DNA from: Colwellia sp.
GTDB lineage: Bacteria > Pseudomonadota > Gammaproteobacteria > Enterobacterales > Alteromonadaceae
Length of the DNA stretch: 47,254 nt
Assembly: GCA_029938115.1 (NCBI GenBank)
Contig: JAPYOP010000012.1
Coordinates: forward strand, 17,367 to 64,620
Direction of reading: 5' to 3'
The notes below the pieces were generated by a model. It did not search any database. It had not been told where the DNA came from and saw only the letters and a program-made list of their open reading frames with translations. Below are positions 1-8,178 of the stretch, one piece after another. The number at the start of each line of letters is the position of its first letter. Within the stretch, counting starts at the first letter, position 1. Position numbers and translations under genes: made by a program.

Positions 1-38
1 CAACAAAAGGCATTACAACAAAAGGCATTACAACAAAA
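1..38 (+). repeat. 15-bp tandem repeat at left window edge
   Basis: The unit caacaaaaggcatta occurs twice (1-15 and 16-30), followed by a partial third copy (31-38). It is in frame with the DJ-1/PfpI gene and would encode repeated Thr-Thr-Lys-Gly-Ile. Because 15 is a multiple of three, copy-number change alters length but not frame. More copies may lie outside the window. Confidence 0.9.
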
Positions 39-722
39 AAAGTATTGATCGTTATTTCCAGTGATCCCCACGGTTATTGTCTACCTGAAGTGCTAGAGCC
101 TTATCAGCTTTTACAACAAGCAGGCTTTGAAATTGATATTGCTAGCCCTTTAGGTGGTGAAGGTAAAGCAAGTGGTAGTTTTAGATTATCGTCACAGCAA
201 AAGAAATGGTTAAAGACGTCAAGCCTAGCTAGTCAATTGTTACACTCTCTAGCAATTGAGCAAGTTGATGCGAACGACTACCAAGCAATCTATTTTGCTG
301 GCGGCTCAGGCCCTATGTTTGATTTTATTAATAACCACACCATACAAGAGCTTACTGCTACTATATATGAAAGTGGCGGTATTGTTTCGGCAGATTGTCA
401 CGGCATTGCCGCATTGCTTAATGTATCGCTTTCAAACGGCACACGTTTAATAAGCGGAAAGCAGTTAACGGCAAAGTCCAACAATGAAGAAGGACGTTGG
501 GCAAGAAATAACTACCCGTTTTTATTAGAAGATAAAATAAAGCAGCTTGGTGGAGAATATCAATCACAGGCTAAAGGACAATCACAAGTTGTAGTTGATG
601 ACCGTTTGATCACCGGGCAGAACCCTGCTTCAGCAAAACCAATGACAGAACAATTAATTAAAGCACTATTGAGTATAAACTACTTCATCAGGAAAGATAA
701 TGTAGTTACACAAGACAGCTAA
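3..722 (+). CDS. DJ-1/PfpI family protein (type 1 glutamine amidotransferase-like), 5'-truncated
   Basis: This is an alpha/beta-fold protein of the DJ-1/PfpI superfamily, whose members act as chaperones, hydrolases or glyoxalases; the substrate here cannot be told. The fold signature starts at K-K-V-L-I-V-I-S-S and continues through LGGEGKASG to the nucleophile elbow S-A-D-C-H-G-I, with the Cys at about residue 118 counted from a TTG codon at 45. The frame stays open to the left window edge, through T-T-K-G-I repeats, and no ATG is seen, so the true start is probably outside the window. The TTG at 45 would cut into the first beta strand and is unlikely to be the start. The stop is one base from the convergent EAL-HDOD gene. 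The function is assigned only at superfamily level. Confidence 0.85.
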   Translation, partial: TKGITTKGITTKKVLIVISSDPHGYCLPEVLEPYQLLQQAGFEIDIASPLGGEGKASGSFRLSSQQKKWLKTSSLASQLLHSLAIEQVDANDYQAIYFAGGSGPMFDFINNHTIQELTATIYESGGIVSADCHGIAALLNVSLSNGTRLISGKQLTAKSNNEEGRWARNNYPFLLEDKIKQLGGEYQSQAKGQSQVVVDDRLITGQNPASAKPMTEQLIKALLSINYFIRKDNVVTQDS

Positions 723-723
723 A

Positions 724-1959
724 TTAAACATGTTCCAGATTCAATGTTTGACACCATTTACTCGCTTTTAAGAACTCTTCTTGAACAAGTTTTTTATCTA
801 ACGAATATTGACCTAAGCTATTTGTTAAACTTTCGTCGGTTTTGAGGTTTTCGCGGCCAACTATAAAACTCGTAGTTAAATCAAGTAACTGACCTAGCAA
901 ACCATCATGTTTAACTAAAGCTGTTTCTATAGGCTCAGCTAACGGCATTGTTTTAACTATTTCAGACATTGGCATAGATAGCATTACTTCAATTGCACTA
1001 AGTAAACCGGTTATAAAGGCAAAGTCATTCACTGACTTAAATGCATCCTTATCACTTAGAGCAAACATCATTTTACCTGTGATTAACGCTTGTTTGCATA
1101 CTTCATCAGTAGTATCTGAAGTTAGATTAGATAACGCCAAAATTGACACAAACTGTCTTAATTTATCTTCACCTAAATAGGCTGCAGCTTGTTTTAATGA
1201 CGTAATTTCAACTCGAGTACCTGTTGCTACATTATTAACCATTTTCAACAAACCTATGGTCAGATTGACATCATGGCTAATTATTTCAGCAATGGTTTCG
1301 TAGTTTAAAGGATAATTAAAAGTTTCACTTAATAAGTTAAGCATTTGAGTTTTTATTGGAGCAAGCGCTTGGCCTTCAATAATTTCAGGTTGGTGATAGA
1401 AATAGCCCTGAAAATAATCAAAACCAACTTCTGCTAACGTTTGTTGTTGATTTCTTGTTTCTACTTTTTCTGCGGCTATTGCCACTTTAAAAGGTTTCAT
1501 TCGACTAACAGCTGGTATTAGTCGTTTAGTATTAATTTTTTCAATATCTACTTTCACAATATCAATATATGGAAATAGCAAATCCCAATGTGGTGCTAAA
1601 TCATATTCAGTCAGAGCTATTTTATAACCTTTCTCATGATAAAACTTTATAATTTTCAATAGCTTCTTGGTAGGCTTTTCTTGCCCAACCAACTCTATAA
1701 CAATAGTATCTTTATCAAACATTAAAGGAAACTTATGTATTAAACAGTTTTCTGTAAAATTGATAAACGCCAATTTACCCATACTTATGGTTTGAATATC
1801 ACCATGTATATGGTTTTGAATAATAAGTTTTGAGCTGGCTATATCATGATCAACTTCGGGAAATTTATTATCAGGACTATCCCTAAATAATAATTCATAA
1901 CCGATCGTTTCAGATCTTTCATTCAAAATAGCTTGTCTGGCGATATAAGTGTTTTTCAT
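724..1959 (-). CDS. EAL-HDOD signalling protein (YuxH/CdgJ type)
   Basis: The N-terminal half (about residues 1-200) is an EAL-like domain starting ARQAILNERSETIGYELLFR. Here the ELL of the YuxH group replaces the catalytic EAL triplet. The C-terminal half (about 200-400) is an HDOD (modified HD-GYP) domain with ETFNYPLNYETIAEIISHDV and the helix-rich region after it. In this group, including Vibrio CdgJ, the EAL domain generally lacks the full metal-binding set, and the proteins influence motility or c-di-GMP signalling rather than degrade c-di-GMP; activity here is not shown. It is a single gene with its own 5' intergenic region, convergent with the DJ-1 gene. The family call is firm and the role is inferred. 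Confidence 0.88.
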   Translation of the reverse strand: MKNTYIARQAILNERSETIGYELLFRDSPDNKFPEVDHDIASSKLIIQNHIHGDIQTISMGKLAFINFTENCLIHKFPLMFDKDTIVIELVGQEKPTKKLLKIIKFYHEKGYKIALTEYDLAPHWDLLFPYIDIVKVDIEKINTKRLIPAVSRMKPFKVAIAAEKVETRNQQQTLAEVGFDYFQGYFYHQPEIIEGQALAPIKTQMLNLLSETFNYPLNYETIAEIISHDVNLTIGLLKMVNNVATGTRVEITSLKQAAAYLGEDKLRQFVSILALSNLTSDTTDEVCKQALITGKMMFALSDKDAFKSVNDFAFITGLLSAIEVMLSMPMSEIVKTMPLAEPIETALVKHDGLLGQLLDLTTSFIVGRENLKTDESLTNSLGQYSLDKKLVQEEFLKASKWCQTLNLEHV

Positions 1960-2136
1960 TTAGCTTTAATATTTTATAGTTAGCAAATAAAGTAGCCACT
2001 AAGATTACACTACTATTGGTTGAATTTACTAGTCAAAATTGAATTTTAACTTACTTGGACAGTAATTAATTTCTATTTATTCCGCTAGGCTTTATATAAA
2101 TAAAAAACAGGGAACTTTTCTCCGTCAACCTGTGGG

Positions 2137-2153
2137 GGACAGTTTTTGTGTCC
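2137..2153. repeat. REP-like small inverted repeat
   Basis: The sequence ggaca, a 7-base loop, then tgtcc lies in the 225-bp space between the EAL-HDOD gene and the phosphodiesterase gene, just after gggaacttttctccg. The T-rich loop and 5-bp GC-containing stem stand out in an AT-rich spacer. It could be a dispersed intergenic repeat or part of the phosphodiesterase terminator (the gene ends at 2185 on the minus strand). Only one copy was noticed in this window. Confidence 0.35.
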
Positions 2154-2184
2154 AACATTTAACACCTGAATATTTATATTATTT

Positions 2185-3426
2185 TTATTTAATAATGGGA
2201 GATAAAACTTCAAATTTACCATCTATATTATTTAATGGTTTTAAACCAAGCAAGTGAGTCATTAGCGGAAATATATGAATGTTTTCAAAAGGAGTAAGCT
2301 CCTTTCCCATAATAAAATCAGGTCCTGAGGCTAAAAAAAATGCATTTAATTCACTTTGATTTAGCGCATCATATCCATGTGTAGCTAAGCTTGAATGGCC
2401 ATATTTCTCATTAATAAAACTGGCCGTTGGTTCGGCTTCTATGACTAAGTCGGGTGTTATGACAAGGCTTGCATTAAATTTCCAGTGTTTAGGGTAATTC
2501 TGTTTATGATAAACACGATACAAATCTGAGTGTGATTTTTGTTTAGCTTTTATTTGCGCTAAAATGAACGCTTGCTGTTTTTTCAGCATGTCTTGAGCAA
2601 AGTATACATATAGTTGTGTGCTACTTTGAGCAATTGTAATCACTTTTTCAGTAATTAGTTTTTTCAGTTCATTATTAAACACCATTGATGTTTTGATACT
2701 TTTTTTTCTGTCTATTTGAATCATTCCATGATCAGATAATAAAATAACATTGACCGGCTGTGGTAGCTCTTGCTGCAAGCGTTCCATAAAGTAGCCTATC
2801 ATATTATCAATGTTTGTTACTGCTTGAGCTAGTTCTGCTGATTTTAAGCCATACTTATGCCCTGCATCATCAACACTTGAGAAATAACTAACAATAAATT
2901 TTGGAGCTTCCTCTTTAGGTAGTTTTAACCAGTCAATAATTTGATCGAAATGCTCTTTATCTGTAGCTGTTCTATTATAAGGGATATTGTAAGTTGGTTG
3001 GCTCCCCTGACCTATTGCTTCAGATTCTGGCCAAAAATAGACCGCTGAAGTGATTTTATTTTCCTCAGCAAAGGACCATAAAGGCATAGCCGTCAGCCAA
3101 GCACTATTATTCTTACCTGCACCTAGGCGATACTTTTCAGCTAAACTTGGATGATAAAATTTATTATGGATAATACCATGTTTTTCTGGGTACACACCGG
3201 TAATTATTGATAAGTGATTAGGGAAGGTTTTACTCGGATAAACAGGTAAAAGTTTTGCAACTACACCTGTTTTAGCCAGTTTAAGAATATTATTAGGCTG
3301 ATAAGTTGTTAAGTAATCATGCGCAAAACCATCAATAGACAGCAAAATCAACGGCGGCTTTACTTTTTCTCCATAGGTAGGGCTAGATAGTATAAAGACT
3401 AAAGAAAAGAGAACAAAACGACTCAT
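2185..3426 (-). CDS. Alkaline phosphatase superfamily phosphodiesterase (NPP-like), secreted
   Basis: This enzyme is related to ectonucleotide pyrophosphatase/phosphodiesterases, which hydrolyse phosphodiester or pyrophosphate bonds with two zinc ions. The metal and nucleophile motifs are visible in order: L-L-S-I-D-G-F (first Asp), P-S-K-T-F-P-N-H (nucleophilic Thr), S-V-D-D-A-G-H (Asp/His), L-S-D-H-G-M (Asp-His) and a late S-S-L-A-T-H-G-Y (His). The N-terminus is a cleavable-looking signal peptide ending near PTYGE, so it acts outside the inner membrane. The length of 413 is normal for bacterial members. The ATG at 3426 has an AGGAAG ribosome site about 7 bases upstream. It sits 21 bp after the phosphoribosyltransferase gene on the same strand, so the two may be co-transcribed: nucleotide breakdown outside and purine salvage inside. 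Confidence 0.88.
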   Translation of the reverse strand: MSRFVLFSLVFILSSPTYGEKVKPPLILLSIDGFAHDYLTTYQPNNILKLAKTGVVAKLLPVYPSKTFPNHLSIITGVYPEKHGIIHNKFYHPSLAEKYRLGAGKNNSAWLTAMPLWSFAEENKITSAVYFWPESEAIGQGSQPTYNIPYNRTATDKEHFDQIIDWLKLPKEEAPKFIVSYFSSVDDAGHKYGLKSAELAQAVTNIDNMIGYFMERLQQELPQPVNVILLSDHGMIQIDRKKSIKTSMVFNNELKKLITEKVITIAQSSTQLYVYFAQDMLKKQQAFILAQIKAKQKSHSDLYRVYHKQNYPKHWKFNASLVITPDLVIEAEPTASFINEKYGHSSLATHGYDALNQSELNAFFLASGPDFIMGKELTPFENIHIFPLMTHLLGLKPLNNIDGKFEVLSPIIK

Positions 3427-3447
3427 CTGACTTCCTAACTATAAAAG

Positions 3448-4005
3448 TTAAACTAATAAATCATGGATGTTGGCTAAGTCTTTTTTACCTTTAATAATCT
3501 CATCTGGTGTTAGGCCTGATAATTCATGTGGAAAAACAAGCCATTCTTTAGATTCATGTACAAAGTAGTCTGGTGTAATATCAACTTGTTTATTTTCAGG
3601 TTTATACCAAGGACAAGCCGTTCTGACATCTTTTGGCATATTATTTCTCATGGTTAATTCAAGCTGAGAAATAAGTGCTTTAATGCTACGTCCTGAGTCA
3701 AAAACATCATCAACAATTAATAAGCTATCATCAGAATTTGCATTCTCAATAATATAATGAAGACCATGTACTTTGATCTCTTTGCTTTGTTGATTAATGC
3801 CGTAATAAGAAGATGTTCGCACAGCGATATGATCTGTTTCTACTTTTTTATAGTCGAAATATTCTTGAACAGCTATACCTATTGGGGCACCGCCTCGCCA
3901 TATTCCAACAATAAATTGCGGTCTGAAACCGTCTTCATAAACTTGAGCAGCTAATCTGAATGAGTCTTCAAGTAACTCTTGTGCAGTAATAAATGTTTTA
4001 TCCAT
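3448..4005 (-). CDS. Hypoxanthine/xanthine-type phosphoribosyltransferase
   Basis: This type I phosphoribosyltransferase has the PRPP-binding loop L-L-I-V-D-D-V-F-D-S-G-R-S at about residues 95-107 and an early G-I-W-R-G-G segment for pyrophosphate. The C-terminal part reads W-Y-K-P ... P-D-Y-F and E-W-L-V-F-P-H-E-L, the pattern of small hypoxanthine/xanthine/guanine PRTases rather than E. coli Hpt. It would convert a free purine base and PRPP to the nucleoside monophosphate in the cytoplasm. It is followed 21 bp later by the secreted phosphodiesterase. The exact base preference cannot be read from sequence. Confidence 0.85.
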   Translation of the reverse strand: MDKTFITAQELLEDSFRLAAQVYEDGFRPQFIVGIWRGGAPIGIAVQEYFDYKKVETDHIAVRTSSYYGINQQSKEIKVHGLHYIIENANSDDSLLIVDDVFDSGRSIKALISQLELTMRNNMPKDVRTACPWYKPENKQVDITPDYFVHESKEWLVFPHELSGLTPDEIIKGKKDLANIHDLLV

Positions 4006-4081
4006 TAGTAATAACCTTAACGTTTAATTTTTTTTATTATAACGCGATTATTTTCCTTTTTTAAATTATTTGTCTAATTAG

Positions 4082-5032
4082 TCAGGTTTTAAATTCCAAT
4101 GGTATTATATTTTCATCAAAAAACATCAAATATTGAAAAATCAACTCGCAAGATTGAACATAAAATGAAATATTTATATTCTCAAAAGTATCATGCGTGG
4201 TGTGATAATTAGTGTGCATGCCAACACCAAAATAAATAAAAGGGATATGTTTCTTATTAAATGAACCGTGATCACTTGCATTTCGCCAACTAATTCGGTT
4301 TTTAGATTTATATAGCCCGTCTTTAAAACCTCGCTTTAATTTAATTGCTGAACCGCTTGGAAACTGTTTTATATGATTAACACTACTTTCTGTTAATATT
4401 TTTTCTAGCCTGTTTTCAATAAAATGTAGCTTGGATGTGTTTTTACTTCCACCAATCATATCAATATTTATATTGAGCCTTATTTGTGGCAACATCTGCT
4501 TTTGTTGACGAAGAAAAGCTTTAGAGCCTAGTAAATTTACTTCTTCACCATCAGTGAATAAAAAAATAACACTATATTTTAATGGTTTATTCGCAATAAT
4601 GTCTCCATAAGCAAGTAATGCGGCAGTGCCTGATGCATTATCATCAGCCCCATTGAATACTCTTGTTCCTTTTACGCCTAAATGGTCGTAATGAGCACTT
4701 AAAACAATAAACTGTTCAGGAAAGCGGCTGCCTCTAACTAAACCAATAACATTACTGCCATGTTTTACCGTAAATAAAGACTCTTGCTTGAATGTGTGAT
4801 GAAATTGTTCTTTAAATGGTTGGACATCACTTTTAATCAAAGATGAAATAATATAATTTTGAGCTGCTAGGCTTTCTGGTGAATTGAACTCTCTACCCGC
4901 CATATTATCTGCAGATAAAACCTTTAAATGACCTTTTAACGCTTTTATGTGCTGTGGCTCTATATATATTTCTTCCTTGATGTTTTCATGTTGAGATATC
5001 GGCAATGATACACATCCTTGCACGACAAACAT
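4082..5032 (-). CDS. M28 family zinc aminopeptidase, probable lipoprotein
   Basis: This is a co-catalytic di-zinc peptidase of family M28. The ligands appear as S-A-H-Y-D-H (His114), G-A-D-D-N-A-S-G (bridging Asp), T-D-G-E-E-V (catalytic Glu and zinc Glu), N-I-D-M-I-G (Asp) and a C-terminal H-T-T-H-D-T. It probably trims peptides in the periplasm or at the envelope. The ATG at 5032 gives an N-terminus M-F-V-V-Q-G-C with a lipobox-like VVQGC but no room for a signal peptide. The frame is open upstream to about 5074 and encodes a Lys followed by a hydrophobic stretch, but has no ATG, GTG or TTG. An ATT at 5071 overlapping the TAA of the upstream gene is a possible start (see findings). It is in an apparent operon with the TPR/transglutaminase lipoprotein. 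Confidence 0.87.
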   Translation of the reverse strand: MFVVQGCVSLPISQHENIKEEIYIEPQHIKALKGHLKVLSADNMAGREFNSPESLAAQNYIISSLIKSDVQPFKEQFHHTFKQESLFTVKHGSNVIGLVRGSRFPEQFIVLSAHYDHLGVKGTRVFNGADDNASGTAALLAYGDIIANKPLKYSVIFLFTDGEEVNLLGSKAFLRQQKQMLPQIRLNINIDMIGGSKNTSKLHFIENRLEKILTESSVNHIKQFPSGSAIKLKRGFKDGLYKSKNRISWRNASDHGSFNKKHIPFIYFGVGMHTNYHTTHDTFENINISFYVQSCELIFQYLMFFDENIIPLEFKT

Positions 5033-5066
5033 TTGAACTATAAATATAAGAAAAATTTGATAATTT

Positions 5067-6248
5067 TTAATTTGCTATCTCTGCTTTTAGAAAATTTAAC
5101 TTAGCTACATACTGATGTTCAGTAGATCTTACTTTATTTAAAGATAAGGCTTTGTTCATTGCTTTTTTTGCCTCTGACAATTTATTCATTTGATAGTAAA
5201 CTTTCGCAACACCAAAATAAAGTTCATGTATTTTATTATTCAATTTTATTGCTTTTCTATAGTGTTTTAATGCTTGTGAATAATTGTGTCTATAATAAGC
5301 TTCATCGGCTAAAACAGCATGGTAATAGGGATTCTTCCTTCTTTTAATTGATAGTTTACTTTCTATTGAATCAGCCTCTGCATAATTATTTTGATCACGA
5401 AGTAATATCGCTAAATTGGTTAGTGCTGTTAAATTATTTGAATCAATCTCAGTTGTGTATCTATACGTTTTTTCAGCAATACTTAAATTATCAGTTAAAC
5501 GATAAAGAACAGCCAAGTTCCCCCAAGCAGGACTAAAAGTAACATCCGCTAATGTTGCTGCTTTTAAATATTGATAAGCAATATCATATTCATTATCGAC
5601 TAGGGCTTGCCCTCCTTTGTTGTTATAAAACATAGCCAAAACAGTGCTTTTATCTATGATTTTTTTAGGAAACTGCTGCTTAAGTATGTATGGGTCAAAA
5701 TCTATTTGAATATCATTATTACCAAAAACTATATTTTTATCCAGATGTGCACTCTGTTTTACTAGCAAGTTTACGTGCCCAGTTAATAAGTTATATTGGC
5801 CATTTCTAACCCAATATTCTGGAACATTGACTTGTTGAAAGTTAACATGCAAATTTGCTTCTTCAGCTAACGCATAGGCCATTATTGTCAACGACAAACA
5901 ATTAGCTATATGACTATGGTATGCCTCTCTAGCAGTTAGGTTGGCGTTACTTAAATAATTCAATGCAATTTTCTCTTGTGAGAAAATATGATTTAGCAAC
6001 TTCATTGCCTTTTTTTTAGTATTACGGGTGTTATTAATACTGTTTTGCACCATTAACTGCATTTCTTCATCAAGCATAAATATCTCTTGCTCAGATTCAA
6101 TTGCAAATAACTTTGGCTTAGGGAATTTTTGATCTAAATAGAGTGAATCGACAGGTATGGAAGAACGAGCATTATAGCCACTATTACTCTGACATGAACA
6201 AAGTAAAGGTAAAAAAAGGAATAAAATGATAATGATAAAACGCTTCAT
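5067..6248 (-). CDS. Transglutaminase-like/TPR lipoprotein
   Basis: The signal peptide has a lipobox L-C-S-C, with Cys19 the likely lipidated residue. Residues about 80-205 look like a transglutaminase-like fold: I-A-N-C-L-S-L (Cys117), T-G-H-V-N-L (His158), then I-D-F-D-P as a possible Asp. Residues about 215-380 hold at least four tetratricopeptide repeats (for example A-W-G-N-L-A-V-L-Y and Y-H-A-V-L-A-D-E-A-Y), typical of protein-protein docking. Start: AAGGAG lies a few bases before the ATG at 6248. The M28 peptidase frame runs right up to, or over, its stop, so the two are probably translated as a pair. Bacterial transglutaminase-like proteins often act as peptidases; the substrate is unknown. 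Confidence 0.8.
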   Translation of the reverse strand: MKRFIIIILFLFLPLLCSCQSNSGYNARSSIPVDSLYLDQKFPKPKLFAIESEQEIFMLDEEMQLMVQNSINNTRNTKKKAMKLLNHIFSQEKIALNYLSNANLTAREAYHSHIANCLSLTIMAYALAEEANLHVNFQQVNVPEYWVRNGQYNLLTGHVNLLVKQSAHLDKNIVFGNNDIQIDFDPYILKQQFPKKIIDKSTVLAMFYNNKGGQALVDNEYDIAYQYLKAATLADVTFSPAWGNLAVLYRLTDNLSIAEKTYRYTTEIDSNNLTALTNLAILLRDQNNYAEADSIESKLSIKRRKNPYYHAVLADEAYYRHNYSQALKHYRKAIKLNNKIHELYFGVAKVYYQMNKLSEAKKAMNKALSLNKVRSTEHQYVAKLNFLKAEIAN

Positions 6249-6384
6249 AATTTTCTCCTTAAATCACTTAATAAATAAGCAGGATAATTAAAGCGTAAGT
6301 CAATTTAGGTAGAAATACTAATAAAGATAGCTGTTATTAATATTTGTTTACAAAGTAAATAGTTTGACTAAATGAACCGAAAGA

Positions 6385-7791
6385 TTAACGTTCACCGTTT
6401 CCAAAGAAATATACTATGCGGCCGGCAACGGTGTCTTCTGTTGTATGAACGTAAGGGCTATAGTAGCGACGCCAATCAAGCTGCAAAGATAAATTATTAG
6501 CCATTTTGTAATGAATTCCTATTCCCATATTTACTTGAAAGGTTTTTAACTCATTACTTTGTTCACGCAACATTTCACCAAACCCTGCGGTTATATAGGG
6601 ACGTAAATTATTTTGGCTGTTAAAGTAATATTGTCCGTCTAAGCTATAATTTTCATAAGCAATTTCATTGCCTGTTATAAGATGATCTAGTTTATTTTTA
6701 GCATATGAAACACGCGCTGAAAATTTTCTAGAAAAATATAAACCTAATGAGTATTCTGTAACCATACCATCGCCTAACTGCCAATAATCATCTAATGACA
6801 CTGAGCCTAAACCATAAGATATGCCAACAATACCCGTGTCAATTGGATCTTTGATTCGACTAGGCTGGTACTTTTTAGCTGGAGTATAACTACCGCCATC
6901 ACCAAGCTGTAAAGAGATATTAAACTGAATTTGATTTTCAGTTTCACCATTCGAGGCTATAGGTACCTCTTTAATACGAACGTAACCTGTACCCGCTTTA
7001 ATAATTTCTTTACCAAATAAATGATTAATCCCCACACTCAAACTATCGACAGGGTCAAGTATGATTAATGCGGTATTACCTAATATCGTTGAACCGAAAA
7101 TTTCATCGTTATTAGCACGGATATCCATTTCAGTGGTAAAAGCCCACTCGCCATAAACCCAACCTAATACGGGGGTGATAACCAAGTCTTGAATGGATGG
7201 AGCCTCCGCAAGTGCTTCTATACCATATTCCCAATAAAAGGTAGACATTAATGTTGAATAGATAAAAGCGTCCCATTGACGAAAACCTGATTTACGTGCT
7301 ACTTGATAATAAACGCCACCAAAATAAGGGTGACCAATAAGGTTTAAAGGCCCGTTATCCCTGTCCCACACAGGAGCACTGGTAACATTTTCTGCCCATT
7401 TTGTGAACATTCCCTGTTCTTTATCCCAATTTGAGATATCTTCGGGTAATAAAGCAATAATCCCGATAACACCAAAGCCATAGGCAAAAATAGATTTTGT
7501 TTGTGACCAAAAGCGGTCGCTATCTTCGCCATTCTCAGCTGAAAACAGTGATACTTGATAAGGTGATTGATAAAAATCATTGTCGGGTTGTAAATTTTCC
7601 CAACGTCGTGTGGGGTATTTTTCAGGATAATAACTAGCAATATCAGCTTCTGTAATTGCTGGCTCTAACTTAAGTTGTTGATCAGGTTTAACAGCAAGCT
7701 CTTCAGCCAATGAATTGCAAGAAATCAAAAGAAACGTACACAACACTAATTGTTTGTGCAAAGTTTTTAAATATGACGTCCTTGACTTCAA
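6385..7791 (-). CDS. DUF3943 domain envelope protein
   Basis: The N-terminal signal sequence (hydrophobic core L-V-L-C-T-F-L-L-I-S-C-N-S-L-A) marks export. The central block N-L-I-G-H-P-Y-F-G-G-V-Y-Y plus F-Y-W-E-Y-G-I-E-A matches the conserved core of DUF3943 proteins. The C-terminal 170 residues alternate polar and hydrophobic/aromatic residues, as in outer-membrane beta-barrel strands, including Y-F-N-S-Q-N-N-L-R-P-Y-I-T-A-G-F-G. The start is TTG at 7791: an AGGA ribosome site lies 6 bases upstream and the signal peptide begins directly after it, with no better ATG. The function of the family is unknown. Confidence 0.8.
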   Translation of the reverse strand: MKSRTSYLKTLHKQLVLCTFLLISCNSLAEELAVKPDQQLKLEPAITEADIASYYPEKYPTRRWENLQPDNDFYQSPYQVSLFSAENGEDSDRFWSQTKSIFAYGFGVIGIIALLPEDISNWDKEQGMFTKWAENVTSAPVWDRDNGPLNLIGHPYFGGVYYQVARKSGFRQWDAFIYSTLMSTFYWEYGIEALAEAPSIQDLVITPVLGWVYGEWAFTTEMDIRANNDEIFGSTILGNTALIILDPVDSLSVGINHLFGKEIIKAGTGYVRIKEVPIASNGETENQIQFNISLQLGDGGSYTPAKKYQPSRIKDPIDTGIVGISYGLGSVSLDDYWQLGDGMVTEYSLGLYFSRKFSARVSYAKNKLDHLITGNEIAYENYSLDGQYYFNSQNNLRPYITAGFGEMLREQSNELKTFQVNMGIGIHYKMANNLSLQLDWRRYYSPYVHTTEDTVAGRIVYFFGNGER

Positions 7792-7843
7792 ACTATATCC
7801 TGCGTGTATGGTTTTAACAAAATTATAACATTTCTTTTAAAGT

Positions 7844-7870
7844 AAAAAAAACCGCATTTAAGCGGCTTTT
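7844..7870 (-). terminator. Rho-independent terminator of tRNA-Ser
   Basis: On the minus strand GCCGC, loop TTAAAT, GCGGT is followed by a run of eight T. It lies about 90 bp downstream of tRNA-Ser and upstream of the DUF3943 gene, so it should end the tRNA transcript. The plus strand has a weaker T run. Confidence 0.8.
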
Positions 7871-7959
7871 CTATATGAAGACAAGAGTAATATTTTACAA
7901 ACCCTGCCGGTTATATCTCAATAACAAATACTGCATGACTAAACACAGTACTTTAAATG

Positions 7960-8050
7960 TGGCGGTGAGATAGAGATTTGAACTCTAGAAGGGCTACAAA
8001 CCCTTGCCGGTTTTCAAGACCGGTGCTTTCGACCACTCAGCCATCTCACC
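7960..8050 (-). tRNA. tRNA-Ser (anticodon UGA)
   Basis: This 91-nt class II tRNA carries an encoded 3' CCA. The acceptor stem pairs GGTGAGA with TCTCACC, the D-arm begins TGGCTGAGTGG, and the anticodon stem CCGGT/ACCGG encloses loop CTTGAAA, giving anticodon TGA (plus-strand tca at 8014-8016). A long variable arm and the T-arm GAGTTCAAATCTC complete it. It reads UCA and other UCN codons. Promoter and terminator are both visible, so it is a single-gene unit. Confidence 0.96.
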
Positions 8051-8093
8051 AAATATCTAGTGCAAAAAATGCGCTTGCTAAAAGACGGAGCGA

Positions 8094-8122
8094 ATATTAA
8101 ATACTGGTGAGTTATTTGTAAA
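8094..8122 (-). promoter_or_regulatory. Sigma-70 promoter of tRNA-Ser
   Basis: On the minus strand TTTACA (8117-8122) and TAATAT (8094-8099) are separated by 17 bp. The discriminator after the -10 is GC-rich (TCGCTCCGTC), as in stringently controlled stable-RNA promoters. Transcription would start near 8087, about 36 bases before the mature tRNA. Confidence 0.75.
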
Positions 8123-8178
8123 GGATTAATTAGCAAATGCGCTATATTCTTGAAATAATAAAGCGGCACTTACTAAAA

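Noticed and set aside
7896-8050. tRNA-Ser as phage or island attachment site
   Set aside because: The duplicated segment is internal to the tRNA rather than its 3' end, and no integrase or island lies nearby.
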